Part shown: piece after piece, positions 14,214 to 22,743 of the stretch
How positions within the stretch are numbered: the first letter of the stretch is position 1
Layout: each line of letters opens with the position of its first letter
Origin: Pedobacter cryotolerans
GTDB taxonomy: Bacteria; Bacteroidota; Bacteroidia; Sphingobacteriales; Sphingobacteriaceae
Reading direction: 5' to 3'
Assembly (NCBI RefSeq): GCF_005116475.1
Contig: NZ_SWBO01000017.1
Location: forward strand, 1-46,094
DNA length: 46,094 bases
The notes under the pieces: generated by a model
Seen by the model: the letters and a program-made list of their open reading frames with translations, nothing else
Told to the model about the DNA's origin: nothing
Database searches by the model: none
Position numbers and translations under genes: made by a program

Positions 14214-14348
14214 CGTCATTTCGAAATGAGCACTTCGCGATTGAGAAATCTCCAACCCTCTTTAGCACTAAACTAACATTGAGCAAAATAAGCAGACAGC
14301 AACAAACAACTATCAGATATCTCTTCGCTACGCTCCGTTCGATATGAC
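14214..14348. repeat. Palindrome-ended repeat R1, left of the GIY-YIG gene
   Basis: Begins GTCATTTCGAAATGAG and ends CGTTCGATATGAC, ends that are inverted with one mismatch. The interior (CTCCAACCCTC, TAGCACTAAACTAACATTGAG, CAGATATCT) recurs in R2-R4. The GIY-YIG start codon lies 22 bp beyond its end. Confidence 0.85.
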
Positions 14349-14370
14349 TATGAGTTTAAATTAACGCAAA

Positions 14371-14670
14371 ATGGAAAGAGGTGGTTGTATCTACATCATG
14401 ACGAATAAGAACAAAACCACACTCTACATTGGAGTAACTTCTGATTTACTTTCAAGAATTCTTAAGCACAAAACTCATAAATATCCAACCTCATTCACAT
14501 CAAAATATAATTTAGAGTATTGTGTCTATTTTGAAGCATTTCTAACAATTGAAGACGCTATTGGTAGAGAAAAGCAAATCAAAAGATACAGAAGAGAAAA
14601 GAAAAATGCCTTGATTGAGAGTACAAATCCAAATTGGGAAGATTTATTTGACAGCATTAAAAGTTGGTAA
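14371..14670 (+). CDS. Small GIY-YIG nuclease-domain protein
   Basis: A 99-residue protein that is essentially one GIY-YIG domain. The GIY strand reads C6-I-Y and the YIG strand Y19-I-G; R29 and H33 follow at the expected places, and the Glu of AIGREKQIK is the likely metal ligand. The end, NPNWEDLFDSI, is typical of the short UPF0213/YhbQ-like stand-alone members. Its cellular role is not known; the domain cuts DNA in homing endonucleases, UvrC and some mobile elements. It is bracketed by palindromic repeats of one family: R1 ends 22 bp upstream, and R2 begins about 20-45 bp downstream. That context suggests it may move with, or act on, these repeats. Confidence 0.88.
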   Translation: MERGGCIYIMTNKNKTTLYIGVTSDLLSRILKHKTHKYPTSFTSKYNLEYCVYFEAFLTIEDAIGREKQIKRYRREKKNALIESTNPNWEDLFDSIKSW

Positions 14671-14713
14671 AGGACGTAATCGCCCAACATCGTCATTCCG
14701 AACTACCTAACAC

Positions 14714-14890
14714 CGACATTTTGAAATGAGCTCTTCGCGATTGAGAACCCCGAAGGACTCAGCGAAGCTAAATCTCCAACCTCTTGAGCGGTGAACAAAC
14801 CTTGAGCAAGATGAAGACAGCAACATTTAGCAGAAAGATATCTTCCCGAAATTTCGGGACAAGCTCTCGCTGCGCTGCGCTCGATATGAC
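14714..14890. repeat. Palindrome-ended repeat R2
   Basis: Same family as R1, from CGACATTTTGAAATGAGC to GCTCGATATGAC, with an added block GAACCCCGAAGGACTCAGCG and an internal palindrome CCCGAAATTTCGGG. A short extra end, GTCATTCCGAA, lies at 14692-14702, so R2 may be two partly overlapping insertions. Confidence 0.8.
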
Positions 14891-14905
14891 GGAACCGCCC
14901 AAAAC

Positions 14906-15083
14906 CGTCATTTCGAACGAGGTTCTTCACCGAGGAGAACCCCGAAGGGCTCAGCGAAGCTAAATCTCCAACTCTCTTGAGCACTAAACTAACATTGAGC
15001 AAAATGAAGGCAGTAGCATTTGGGGAACAGATATCTTCCCGAAATTTCGGAACAAGCTCTCGCTGCGCTGCGTTCGATATGAC
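14906..15083. repeat. Palindrome-ended repeat R3
   Basis: Runs from CGTCATTTCGAACGAGG to GCGTTCGATATGAC and shares the whole interior with R4 (AACCCCGAAGGGCTCAGCG, TTGAGCACTAAACTAACATT, ATGAAGGCAGTAGCAT). Spacers between R2, R3 and R4 are about 15 bp and all contain ACCGCCCAA. Frames through this array are not genes. Confidence 0.85.
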
Positions 15084-15097
15084 GAAACCGCCCAACA

Positions 15098-15253
15098 ATC
15101 ATTTCAAACGAGGTTCTTCACCGAGGAGAACCCCGAAGGGCTCAGCGAAGCTAAATCTCCAACCCTCTTGAGCACTAAACTAACATTGAGCAAAATGAAG
15201 GCAGTAGCATGTAGGGAACAGATATCTCCTCGCTGCGCTGCGTTCGATATGAC
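15098..15253. repeat. Palindrome-ended repeat R4
   Basis: Nearly identical to R3 but lacks the CCCGAAATTTCGGGACAAG block and has a mutated left end (ATCATTTCAAACG). It ends CGTTCGATATGAC eight bases before the stop codon of the minus-strand gene at 15261. Confidence 0.85.
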
Positions 15254-15260
15254 GCCTCAC

Positions 15261-15740
15261 CTACTTCTGCACCAAAACCTTCGTATTCATTCGTTTAAAA
15301 TGCGCTGCCAAAGCATTCAATTCATCAGCATCAATATTTTTTAAGGGGATCACCACAAATCTACTCATCGAATCTACATCACCTTTTCTATCGTTACGAG
15401 TTTGTACAATCACATCATCCCCGTTGGTATGCAAATACAACTTACCTTTTAAATTAGTGCCGTAATAATCTATACTTTTTAAGCGGGCAAAATTAAAGGC
15501 AAAATACTCCTGTTTTCCATTGTTAAAAACCTTCCGATACCAACAAAAACCAGTGTTAGTAACATTTATTTCGTAACGTTTAATGTTACTTGCCTCCTCA
15601 TCATTATTATAATATTTAATCAATATATTTTGTATTAAAATGGTATTTTCTTCAGCTACATGAAAAGCCGTAAACACACAAAGAACAATACAAATAGCAA
15701 AAGAAAACACAATTTTTAAGTTCAATGTAAACTTTTTCAT
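15261..15740 (-). CDS. Hypothetical membrane-anchored protein
   Basis: A 159-residue product from the ATG at 15740 (a GTG at 15743 is less likely). Residues ~9-28 (IVFSFAICIVLCVFTAFHVA) form a signal anchor. The rest is a mixed alpha/beta domain (ILIKYYNNDEEASNIKRYEI to KLYLHTNGDDVIVQTRND) ending in an amphipathic helix. It resembles small PH-like or lipid-interacting folds only vaguely, and no family is recognised. Its 3' end abuts repeat R4. It is divergent from the gene at 15791 with only 50 bp between the starts, so the two share a promoter region. Confidence 0.6.
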   Translation of the reverse strand: MKKFTLNLKIVFSFAICIVLCVFTAFHVAEENTILIQNILIKYYNNDEEASNIKRYEINVTNTGFCWYRKVFNNGKQEYFAFNFARLKSIDYYGTNLKGKLYLHTNGDDVIVQTRNDRKGDVDSMSRFVVIPLKNIDADELNALAAHFKRMNTKVLVQK

Positions 15741-15790
15741 CACAAGGGAGTTTTGGTAGTAGTAAATTAAATAAAATAGTAAATTTGACT

Positions 15791-16273
15791 ATGATTTTTT
15801 CTCCACATTCTAAAGTTTGGATCTACCAAAGCAACCGCCTGTTTACAGAAACTGAAACTCAGGCTATACAACAAAAGCTTGATGATTTTACGGCGCAATG
15901 GGCAGCACACGGAAACCAACTTGCTGCAAAGGCAGAAATCATCTACAACATTTTTATTGTTTTAACAGTCGATGAGCAAATTGCTCCGGTAACTGGCTGC
16001 TCAATTGATTCATCTGTTAGGTTAATTAAAGAAATTGAAAGCACCTATGGCGTAGATCTGTTTGACCGGTTTAATATCGCTTATAAATTTGACGGTGAAG
16101 TACACGTGATCAGCAAAGAAGATTTCGAGACCTTAATCACCATTAAAAAAGTAACGCCAGAAACCATTGTATTTAACAACTTAGTACAAAACTTGGCAGA
16201 GTTTCAAGATAAATGGGAAGTGCCAATAAAAGATAGTTGGCATAAATTAGTGTTTGCCGATCATTTCGCTTAA
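15791..16273 (+). CDS. Conserved Bacteroidota protein of unknown function
   Basis: A 160-residue product. The ATG at 15791 (MIFSPHSKVWIYQSNR) is preferred over the TTG six bases earlier. I recall this family from many Bacteroidota genomes, often labelled ABC transporter ATPase, but there is no Walker A, signature or Walker B motif, so that label is not supported here. Visible features are the N-terminal VWIYQSNRLF strand, an amphipathic helix (ETQAIQQKLDDFTAQWAAHG), the conserved TGCSIDSSV stretch near residue 77, and a basic C-terminus. No signal peptide is present, so it is probably cytoplasmic. Confidence 0.65.
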   Translation: MIFSPHSKVWIYQSNRLFTETETQAIQQKLDDFTAQWAAHGNQLAAKAEIIYNIFIVLTVDEQIAPVTGCSIDSSVRLIKEIESTYGVDLFDRFNIAYKFDGEVHVISKEDFETLITIKKVTPETIVFNNLVQNLAEFQDKWEVPIKDSWHKLVFADHFA

Positions 16274-17265
16274 TATTTATATGATTAGAAGCGCAGTAAC
16301 ATTGCACTGGTTAATGTTAATCCTGCTATCCACTTTAGTCTCCCGATAAATCCTATCGTGTGGACACATCTTTTTGCTTTTGGTAATTTTGGCGTTTTGC
16401 TAGGTTCAGTTCATATATTGCTGTCTTTCGCTAAGTGCAAGTCAATCCTCAGTGCCAGACAGATCAAAAAAACAGGAGTACTATAGAAAAACCAGCACTA
16501 TCAAACCTTAAACGCAGTGGTTTTGTGTTCGGGTTTGCAGATACTTTCATTTATTACAAACGAACAAACCCCGAAGGGCTCAATCAGACAAATGAAAACA
16601 AAATAACGACTGATTAAACGAAGTGCCGCTGTTTTTTTGATGAGCGGAGGGCTGTGAAAAGGCACATTTCGGGATTGACAAGCATTTTTGTTTACTTTTG
16701 ATGCCTTAACCTGCGAAGCAAGCTTGAATGCCATTGAAAACATAAACACTTATGAAAAAAGTAAAATGCCCCGTGGCATAGAGCGAAAAAATATCTTATT
16801 AATTGTTTCGATACGATAGGCATTTTCGATCCCTTATTCTCTTACTATCAGGGCTATTTAACTTAGGCCTGTGCACAGCAAACCCCTCATAGTGGCAAAA
16901 ACCTGCGTAAACTAAACCCGATTGTAACGAAAATACTTTACCTAGTCCTGCTGTACGTTTTACTTCTGGGTAACCGAAAAAGTTACCAAGTACAAACGAT
17001 GTCAGTCTGAGCCTAGTCGAAGACCTTTAAATGGTCAAAAACAAAAAACAATTTGTCCTTAGACTACCTGACTACCGCAGGCAGGCGCTAAGGATGACAC
17101 TTATTTTTTATTTACTTCTTAACTCAACATTGGGCAGATAGCAAAAAGCGGGACTACATTCTCCGAAAAGCTACCTTTCCTGCTTTTCAAAAATTTCTTA
17201 AATAATTGAATAATAAACATAAGTGAAAGATATTTGTTATCTTAACTAACAATTAATCCCCATTT
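16274..17265. other. Gene-poor kilobase with decayed ORF-like stretches
   Basis: No intact gene is supported. Two minus-strand stretches look protein-like: 16501-16749 (82 codons, including IKKTAALRLISRYFVFICLI) and about 16800-16990 (a frame containing NFFGYPEVKRTAGLGKVFSL and GLVYAGFCHYEGFAVHRPK). Neither has a recognised domain; they may be spurious frames in dispersed repeats or remains of a mobile element. A palindromic repeat follows at 17000-17102. Confidence 0.45.
17000..17102. repeat. Dispersed palindromic repeat
   Basis: Runs from GTCAGTCTGAGCCTAGTCGA to GCTAAGGATGACACT. The part ACAATTTGTCCTT...ACCGCAGGCAGGCGC...AGGATGACA is shared almost base for base with 39301-39360. Same class as 8822-8907. 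Confidence 0.75.
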
Positions 17266-19695
17266 ATGCAGCGCTGGCTCAAAATCTCCTTAAAAATTCT
17301 TGCAGGCTTATTTACACTCATTATTGTGGTTTGGCTGGGTGCTGCCTACTACATTAACCACAATAACAAATCAATTTTAAATACCATATTAACGCAACTT
17401 AATGCCAATGTAAATGGTAAAATTGAGGTGGGCAGCATGGAAACAACGTTATTAAAAGGCTTCCCTGGAGTTTCTGTTTCCTTAAAAAAAGTACAACTGA
17501 GAGATAGTTTATGGGCACAACACAAACACGATTTACTCAATGCAAAAGACATTGATGTATCCTTAAATATCTTCTCGTTAATTGCAGGCAACATCAAAAT
17601 CAACAAAATTGGCATAAATAACGCCGGCGTTTATTTATATACCGATAGTAATGGATACAGCAACACCAGTATGTTTAAATCTAAAACACCTGGCAAACCT
17701 GTGAGCGAAAAAGATCAGCAAGCTTTTGAAATTAAAAAGATCGCTTTTAACAACGTAAATTTGGTAGTAGATAACCAAAAACGTTTAAAGCTCTTTAATT
17801 TTTTAGTGGAAGAATTAAATGGGAATATCGATTATCCAGATTCGGGATGGAATGGAAACATTAAACTCAAAACCTTGGTTAAAAACTTTGCTTTTAACAC
17901 TAAAAAAGGAAGTTTTTTAAAAGACAAACAATTAGAAGGTACGTTGGTGGCTCATTATAATAACGAAACTAAAGCGGTTACCATTGAGCCAAAAAAGCTA
18001 TCAATCGGTGGTGATGAATTTATAATCGGCGCTAAAATAGATCTGGCTAAAGATCAATCGGCTTTTGCCATAAGCGTTCGAGCCGATAAAATCCTTTATA
18101 AAAACATTGCACTTTTACTGTCTCCAAACATCTCCTCTAAATTGTTAAAATTTGCTATCGACGAGCCTATTGCGGTTGTAGGTAACATCATAGATGATGG
18201 AAGCAAAAACAGCTCAGACCCGTTAATTGATGTGCGTATGACGGTGAAGAAAAACACCATTACCATTCCAAGCGGACAACTTACCGATTGCAGTTTTACA
18301 GGAGCTTTTAAAAATAGAGAGGTCGCTAACAAACCCATTGGCGATGAAAATTCGGCCATTCGATTTTATAACCTGACTGGCAATTATTACAATGCGCCAT
18401 TAAAAATAGATACCTTTTCTATTACCAATTTAGCCAGACCATTGGCCGCTGGTTTGGTAACTGCTCAATTTCCGTTAACAAACTTAAACCAATCTATTGG
18501 TGGCGAAACTTTTAATTTTAAAAAAGGAACCGCAAACATGAGGTTATATTGCAAAGCTGATATTGATAATTTTATGTTTACCAAACCTATAATTTCTGGC
18601 ACGGTTGACATTAAAGATGCCGATATAACTTACATACCCAGAAACATGAAATTGGTAAACAGCTCGTTAACCTTAAATTTTAACCAAAAGGATTTAAACA
18701 TTACTGGCAGCAGATTTCAGTTAGGTAATAGCATACTTAACATGAGCTTATCAATAGAAAATTTCCTAAATTTCTATTATACAGACCCATCCAAAATATT
18801 AGTAAACCTTAAATTGAGCAGTCCGCAATTGTCTTTAAATGAATTTATACCATTTTTGGCTACAAGGAAAGCTGTTAAAAGAAAACCCGTTTCCAAAAAC
18901 TCCATTAAAGAAGTTTCAGATCAACTGAGTGCCGTGCTTGAAGCGGCTAAAGTTAATATTCAATTGAATGTAAATAGAGCAATTTATAAGCGTTTCGTGG
19001 CTACAAACCTAAACGCTAACATCGCCATGCTTACAGATGGAATTTACTTTAATAAATTAAGTGTTAAACATGCGGGTGGTAGCTTAAGCATGACTGGTAA
19101 TTTAAAGCAGACCGGAGCAATTAACAAGTTTACGATGAATGCCATAGTGAGTAGAGTGAATGTAAAAGAATTCTTTTATGGTTTCGAAAACTTTGGTCAG
19201 ACTTCAATTACCAATAAAAATTTAAAAGGTTTTTTATCAGCAAAAGTAAATACATCAGGCAGCATCACTGATAATGGCACAATCGTTAAAAGATCGATGT
19301 ACGGAAAAGTAAATTTCAACTTAAGTAAAGCTGCTTTGGTAAATTTTGAACCTTTACAAATGGTGCAAAAACTAGCTTTCGCCAATAGAGATTTCACTAA
19401 TATTGCCATTGATAATTTGGATGGTACATTGATTTTAAACGGCGATAAAATTACCATTAGCCCGATGCAGGTAAACACCAGTGTGCTAAACTTTAACATG
19501 AAAGGCATTTATGGCTTAGAGCGAGGTACTGATATTGCGATGGATATCCCGTTAAGAAATCCTGAAAAAGACAAAGAATTAAGCAACAGAGAAGAACGTA
19601 GACAAGCCAGAATGAAGGGTATTGTTTTGCACCTAAAAGCAATAGACGATGGCAAAGGCGGATTAAAAGTGAGATGGAATAAAGACCACGATTAA
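17266..19695 (+). CDS. AsmA-family protein
   Basis: An 809-residue product. One N-terminal membrane helix (~10-31, ILAGLFTLIIVVWLGAAYYI) is followed by a very long beta-strand-rich periplasmic region and an AsmA_2-like C-terminal domain (~620-790, MNAIVSRVNVKEFFYGFENF to MDIPLRNPEKDKELSNREER). The start GKIEVGSMETTLLKGFPGV is typical of AsmA/TamB-like bridge proteins, which in Gram-negative bacteria span the periplasm and carry phospholipids or aid outer-membrane assembly. The charged C-terminus (KGIVLHLKAIDDGKGGLKVRW) is usual in Bacteroidota members. It is monocistronic; the facing mtgA gene ends 136 bp away, with inverted GAATGA/TCATTC-rich sequence between. Confidence 0.85.
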   Translation: MQRWLKISLKILAGLFTLIIVVWLGAAYYINHNNKSILNTILTQLNANVNGKIEVGSMETTLLKGFPGVSVSLKKVQLRDSLWAQHKHDLLNAKDIDVSLNIFSLIAGNIKINKIGINNAGVYLYTDSNGYSNTSMFKSKTPGKPVSEKDQQAFEIKKIAFNNVNLVVDNQKRLKLFNFLVEELNGNIDYPDSGWNGNIKLKTLVKNFAFNTKKGSFLKDKQLEGTLVAHYNNETKAVTIEPKKLSIGGDEFIIGAKIDLAKDQSAFAISVRADKILYKNIALLLSPNISSKLLKFAIDEPIAVVGNIIDDGSKNSSDPLIDVRMTVKKNTITIPSGQLTDCSFTGAFKNREVANKPIGDENSAIRFYNLTGNYYNAPLKIDTFSITNLARPLAAGLVTAQFPLTNLNQSIGGETFNFKKGTANMRLYCKADIDNFMFTKPIISGTVDIKDADITYIPRNMKLVNSSLTLNFNQKDLNITGSRFQLGNSILNMSLSIENFLNFYYTDPSKILVNLKLSSPQLSLNEFIPFLATRKAVKRKPVSKNSIKEVSDQLSAVLEAAKVNIQLNVNRAIYKRFVATNLNANIAMLTDGIYFNKLSVKHAGGSLSMTGNLKQTGAINKFTMNAIVSRVNVKEFFYGFENFGQTSITNKNLKGFLSAKVNTSGSITDNGTIVKRSMYGKVNFNLSKAALVNFEPLQMVQKLAFANRDFTNIAIDNLDGTLILNGDKITISPMQVNTSVLNFNMKGIYGLERGTDIAMDIPLRNPEKDKELSNREERRQARMKGIVLHLKAIDDGKGGLKVRWNKDHD

Positions 19696-19831
19696 ATTAA
19701 TTTTGAATTATTCAATGAGTGAATGATAGAGGGAAGGAATGAGTGAATGAAGGAATATATTCAGGATTTTATAATAATTATATACTTCAGAATTCAATCA
19801 TTCCATCATTCAAAATGCAATCATTCAAAAT

Positions 19832-20551
19832 TTAAAAATCCAGCGGTCCTAACCTTCTCATGTTACGCATAATTAAATATTGGCGATGCCTGATGTAACT
19901 GGTTGGCTTTTTGGGGCTCCACTTTCTTGGATTTGGAAAACAGGCTGCAATAAGAGCTGCTTCCCCCCTTCTTAAATTGGTGCAAGATTTACCATAATAA
20001 GCTTGTGCTGCTGCCTCAGCTCCGTAAATGCCATCGCCCATTTCAATTACGTTTAGGTAAACTTCTAAAATGCGCTCCTTGCTCCACAGCAATTCGATGA
20101 GTAAAGTAAAATAAGCCTCAAAACCTTTTCTGATGTAAGATCTACCTGGCCACAGAAAAACGTTTTTAGCAGTTTGTTGCGAAATGGTACTGCCACCTTT
20201 TATCTTTTTGCCTTTGGCATTATTGGCATAAGCTTTTTCAATCGCTTTGAGATCGAAACCCATGTGTTTTAAAAATAACTGATCTTCGGCCGAAACCGCA
20301 GCACGTTTCATGTTGTCAGAAATGTCTTCAAAATCTACCCATTTACGTTCTGCTTTGGCAGGTTTATCGTTTGCTTTACGCTCCCAGTTGCGCTGTATCA
20401 TTAAAGCAGTTATTGGCGGATTGATAAATCGATAAGCTAACACCCAAAGCACACTAAATGCCACAAACCAAAGTAAAACCTTAGCGGCAAGCATTGCAAT
20501 TGGTTTAATTAAACTTGGTTTTTTAGCAGTAGCTGATTTTCTTTTGGCCAT
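19832..20551 (-). CDS. mtgA: Monofunctional peptidoglycan glycosyltransferase
   Basis: A 239-residue product: N-terminal membrane helix (~18-42) and a GT51 domain (~70-225). Catalytic Glu is E89 in AVSAEDQLF (motif 1), motif 2 is GGSTISQQTAKN (119-130) and motif 3 KERILEVYLNVIEMGDGIYG (158-177), followed by AAQAYYGKS. It polymerises lipid II into glycan strands at the outer face of the inner membrane. There is no transpeptidase domain, and the length fits MtgA. The minus-strand box TACCTTTG at 20557-20564 would give a very short leader. Confidence 0.95.
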   Translation of the reverse strand: MAKRKSATAKKPSLIKPIAMLAAKVLLWFVAFSVLWVLAYRFINPPITALMIQRNWERKANDKPAKAERKWVDFEDISDNMKRAAVSAEDQLFLKHMGFDLKAIEKAYANNAKGKKIKGGSTISQQTAKNVFLWPGRSYIRKGFEAYFTLLIELLWSKERILEVYLNVIEMGDGIYGAEAAAQAYYGKSCTNLRRGEAALIAACFPNPRKWSPKKPTSYIRHRQYLIMRNMRRLGPLDF

Positions 20552-20556
20552 TTGGG

Positions 20557-20564
20557 CAAAGGTA
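20557..20564 (-). promoter_or_regulatory. Likely -7 box of mtgA
   Basis: Reads TACCTTTG on the minus strand, an exact fit to TAnnTTTG, ending 5 bp before the ATG. A transcript from here would be leaderless or almost so. No clear -33 box was found. Confidence 0.45.
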
Positions 20565-20619
20565 AATAATTATTTAAATTTGTAGATTCTATATCTTAAC
20601 AATCAAAAATAACGTGTAA

Positions 20620-21027
20620 ATGAAATATCTCATAAGCTATTATTATTTTAGAATGTATAAATACTATAGTAGTGGCGGAAATTTACCTCAGTTTAGCACT
20701 TTAACTACTATCACAGTATTTTTCTTATTCAATATTTTAACTTTATTCACTCTAGTTTTTGACATTTTCTTGAACAAAAACATCATACTCCCAACCCGAG
20801 AAACACATGGATACTTTTGGCCTTTAATACCAATCTGTCCGCTTCTCTTGCTTCTTTATTATTACTTAAACGTTAGAGGTTACCATTTTAGAATTATGGA
20901 GCAATTTGAAAACGAAACAAAAAAAACAAAAAAACAAAGTACCTTTTTAACCATCGCTTATTTTGTTTTATCAATTGTTTTTTTTGTTGTAATACTCTAC
21001 TTAAGGCAAATTATTAGAAAACACTAA
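20620..21027 (+). CDS. Hypothetical membrane protein with three helices
   Basis: A 135-residue product. Helices lie at about 28-50 (TTITVFFLFNILTLFTLVF), 66-84 (FWPLIPICPLLLLLYYYL) and 108-130 (FLTIAYFVLSIVFFVVILYL), with a polar loop (ENETKKTKKQS) before the last. Many small tyrosine-rich Bacteroidota membrane proteins have this shape; no function is recognised. It starts 68 bp from the divergent mtgA gene and is followed by the SDR gene 60 bp downstream, possibly in one transcript. Confidence 0.6.
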   Translation: MKYLISYYYFRMYKYYSSGGNLPQFSTLTTITVFFLFNILTLFTLVFDIFLNKNIILPTRETHGYFWPLIPICPLLLLLYYYLNVRGYHFRIMEQFENETKKTKKQSTFLTIAYFVLSIVFFVVILYLRQIIRKH

Positions 21028-21087
21028 AAGCTTAATACAAACATTTTTAACCAGCCATACGTTGTAAAACAAACAAATTAAAAAATT

Positions 21088-21783
21088 ATGAAAGTTGCCG
21101 TTATTACCGGAGGAAGTAAAGGAATTGGATACAGCGTTGCCGAATCGCTTTTAAAAGAAGGCTATTGTGTAGCCATAACAAGTAGAAACATAACAAGTGC
21201 CAATGAAGCAGCAAGTAAGCTGGTTACTTTTGGAGATGTTTTAGCCATCGAGGCTGATGTAAAAGATTACCAATCGCAACAAGATGCCATTAATTTAGTG
21301 ATTGAAAAATGGGGGCAAATTGATGTACTAATTGCAAATGCAGGTGTAGGTGCTTTTGCCAGCATAGAAGATTTAACAATTGATGATTGGAATGAAACCA
21401 TAGACACCAATTTAACTGGCGTTTTTTACAGTATCAAAGCTTCGCTTGATGCCATAAAAAAAACTAAAGGATACATTTTTACCATTTCAAGCTTAGCAGG
21501 AACTAACTTTTTTGCGGGAGGTTCTGCATACAATGCCAGTAAATTTGGCTTAACAGGTTTTACCCAAGCCGTAATGTTAGATTTAAGAAAACATGGCATT
21601 AAAGTAAGTACCATTATGCCAGGTTCGGTAGCTACCTATTTTAACGATCATCAACCAGACCAAGAAAAAGATAGTTGGAAGATCCAGCCAGAGGATATTG
21701 GCGAATTGGTAGTAAGCATGTTAAAAATGCCAACAAGAACTTTACCGAGTAAGGTTGAGATTAGACCAACAACGCCACAATAG
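21088..21783 (+). CDS. SDR-family oxidoreductase
   Basis: A 231-residue classical short-chain dehydrogenase. The Rossmann glycine motif is TGGSKGIG (7-14), the NAG strand is ANAGVG (83-88), and the catalytic set is S134/S135, Y148 and K152 in AYNASK. TSRN after the second strand suggests NADPH preference. The C-terminus (PSKVEIRPTTPQ) is the usual short one. The family covers 3-ketoacyl-ACP reductases and sepiapterin-type reductases; the substrate cannot be told from sequence. Confidence 0.92.
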   Translation: MKVAVITGGSKGIGYSVAESLLKEGYCVAITSRNITSANEAASKLVTFGDVLAIEADVKDYQSQQDAINLVIEKWGQIDVLIANAGVGAFASIEDLTIDDWNETIDTNLTGVFYSIKASLDAIKKTKGYIFTISSLAGTNFFAGGSAYNASKFGLTGFTQAVMLDLRKHGIKVSTIMPGSVATYFNDHQPDQEKDSWKIQPEDIGELVVSMLKMPTRTLPSKVEIRPTTPQ

Positions 21784-21784
21784 A

Positions 21785-21918
21785 CCGTTATATCGAACGC
21801 AGCGCAGCGAGGAGATATCTTTTAGTAAATTTGTATTGATTTGTGTTTCACGTTATCAACCCTTATTGATTGAGGGTGCAACAGATTTCTACTCGTGAAA
21901 AACTTGTTCGAAATGACG
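21785..21918. repeat. Palindrome-ended repeat R5
   Basis: Same family as R1-R4 in the opposite orientation: left end CGTTATATCGAACGCAGCGC, right end TTGTTCGAAATGACG, with GGAGATATCT and CAGATTTCT inside. The middle differs from R1-R4 and carries a hairpin-like CCCTTATTGATTGAGGG. Confidence 0.75.
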
Positions 21919-21972
21919 ATAATAATATATTTTTGAGATCCTTCGTTCCTCAGGATGACAAAGTTTATAAAC

Positions 21973-22009
21973 AAAAAAGTCCCTCATGAAAATCATGAAG
22001 GACTTTTTT
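21973..22009 (-). terminator. Terminator of the rpsF-rpsR-rplI operon
   Basis: AAAAAAGTCC and GGACTTTTTT enclose a further TCATGA-AAA-TCATGA stem with one mismatch between. It lies 16 bp after the rplI stop and has T-runs on both strands. Confidence 0.92.
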
Positions 22010-22025
22010 GTTAGTGTTAGCTGAA

Positions 22026-22469
22026 TTACTCTGCTACAACTTCGAAAGGAACTTTCACTTTCACTTCTTTGTGTAAGTTTAAGTTTGCGATATACTCGCC
22101 AACCATTTTAGGTTCAGTTTCAAAAGTAATACGACGACGATCAACTTCAAAGCCTTTAGCTTTTAAAGCATCAGCAATCATAATTGTATTTACAGCACCA
22201 AAGATTTTTCCAGTTTCGCCAGCTTTAGCACCAATGCTCAATTTCACATCAGTTAAACGCTCAGCAATACCTTCTGCATCTTTTTTAATTTTATCTTGTT
22301 TAAAAGCAGCTTGCTTTAAGTTTTCTGCCAATACTTTTTTAGCAGAAATTGTAGCCAAAATACCAAATCCTTGAGGAATTAGGTAGTTACGACCATAACC
22401 TGGTTTTACCGTTACGATATCATCTTTCTCACCTAGTGATTTGATATCTTGCTTTAAAATAATTTCCAT
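22026..22469 (-). CDS. rplI: 50S ribosomal protein L9
   Basis: A 147-residue L9 of usual length: N-terminal 23S rRNA-binding domain (MEIILKQDIKSLGEKDDIVTVKPGYGRNYLIPQG region), long connecting helix (~40-75) and C-terminal domain (~76-147, IFGAVNTIMIADALKAKG). Last gene of the rpsF-rpsR-rplI operon, 10 bp after rpsR. Confidence 0.98.
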   Translation of the reverse strand: MEIILKQDIKSLGEKDDIVTVKPGYGRNYLIPQGFGILATISAKKVLAENLKQAAFKQDKIKKDAEGIAERLTDVKLSIGAKAGETGKIFGAVNTIMIADALKAKGFEVDRRRITFETEPKMVGEYIANLNLHKEVKVKVPFEVVAE

Positions 22470-22479
22470 TTCTCTGCGC

Positions 22480-22743
22480 TTATTTTAATTGGTCAGTAAC
22501 AAAAGGTAACAAACCTACGTGGCGAGCACGTTTTACAGCTTGAGCAACTTTACGTTGAAATTTCAATGAAGTACCGGTTAAACGGCGAGGTAAAATTTTA
22601 CCTTGATCATTGATGAATTTTAACAAGAAGTTTGCGTCTTTGTAATCGATATATTTAATACCGTTTTTTCTAAAACGACAATATTTTTTTCTGTTATCGT
22701 CCACTTTTGGAGCGGTAACATATTGTATTTGATCTTTTGCCAT
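22480..22743 (-). CDS. rpsR: 30S ribosomal protein S18
   Basis: An 87-residue S18 with the core DYKDANFLLKFINDQGKILP and RRLTGTSLKFQRKVAQAVKR, which binds 16S rRNA next to S6. Its ATG overlaps the rpsF stop codon (TAATG on the minus strand), consistent with coupled translation of the S6:S18 pair. Confidence 0.98.
   Translation of the reverse strand: MAKDQIQYVTAPKVDDNRKKYCRFRKNGIKYIDYKDANFLLKFINDQGKILPRRLTGTSLKFQRKVAQAVKRARHVGLLPFVTDQLK

Noticed and set aside
14703..15098. 131-codon minus-strand frame in the repeat array
   Set aside because: It runs through repeats R2 and R3 and its translation is itself repetitive (SARACPEISGRYLSAKC-like twice). The frame comes from the repeat sequence, not from a gene.
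14714..15253. CRISPR-like array
   Set aside because: Units are 155-180 bp with inverted ends and ~15-bp spacers of equal sequence. No short direct repeats with unique spacers and no cas genes are present.
16501..16749. 82-codon frame proposed as a protein gene
   Set aside because: It is protein-like in part but has no recognised domain, no promoter and a repeat-rich setting. I kept it only as part of the gene-poor region.
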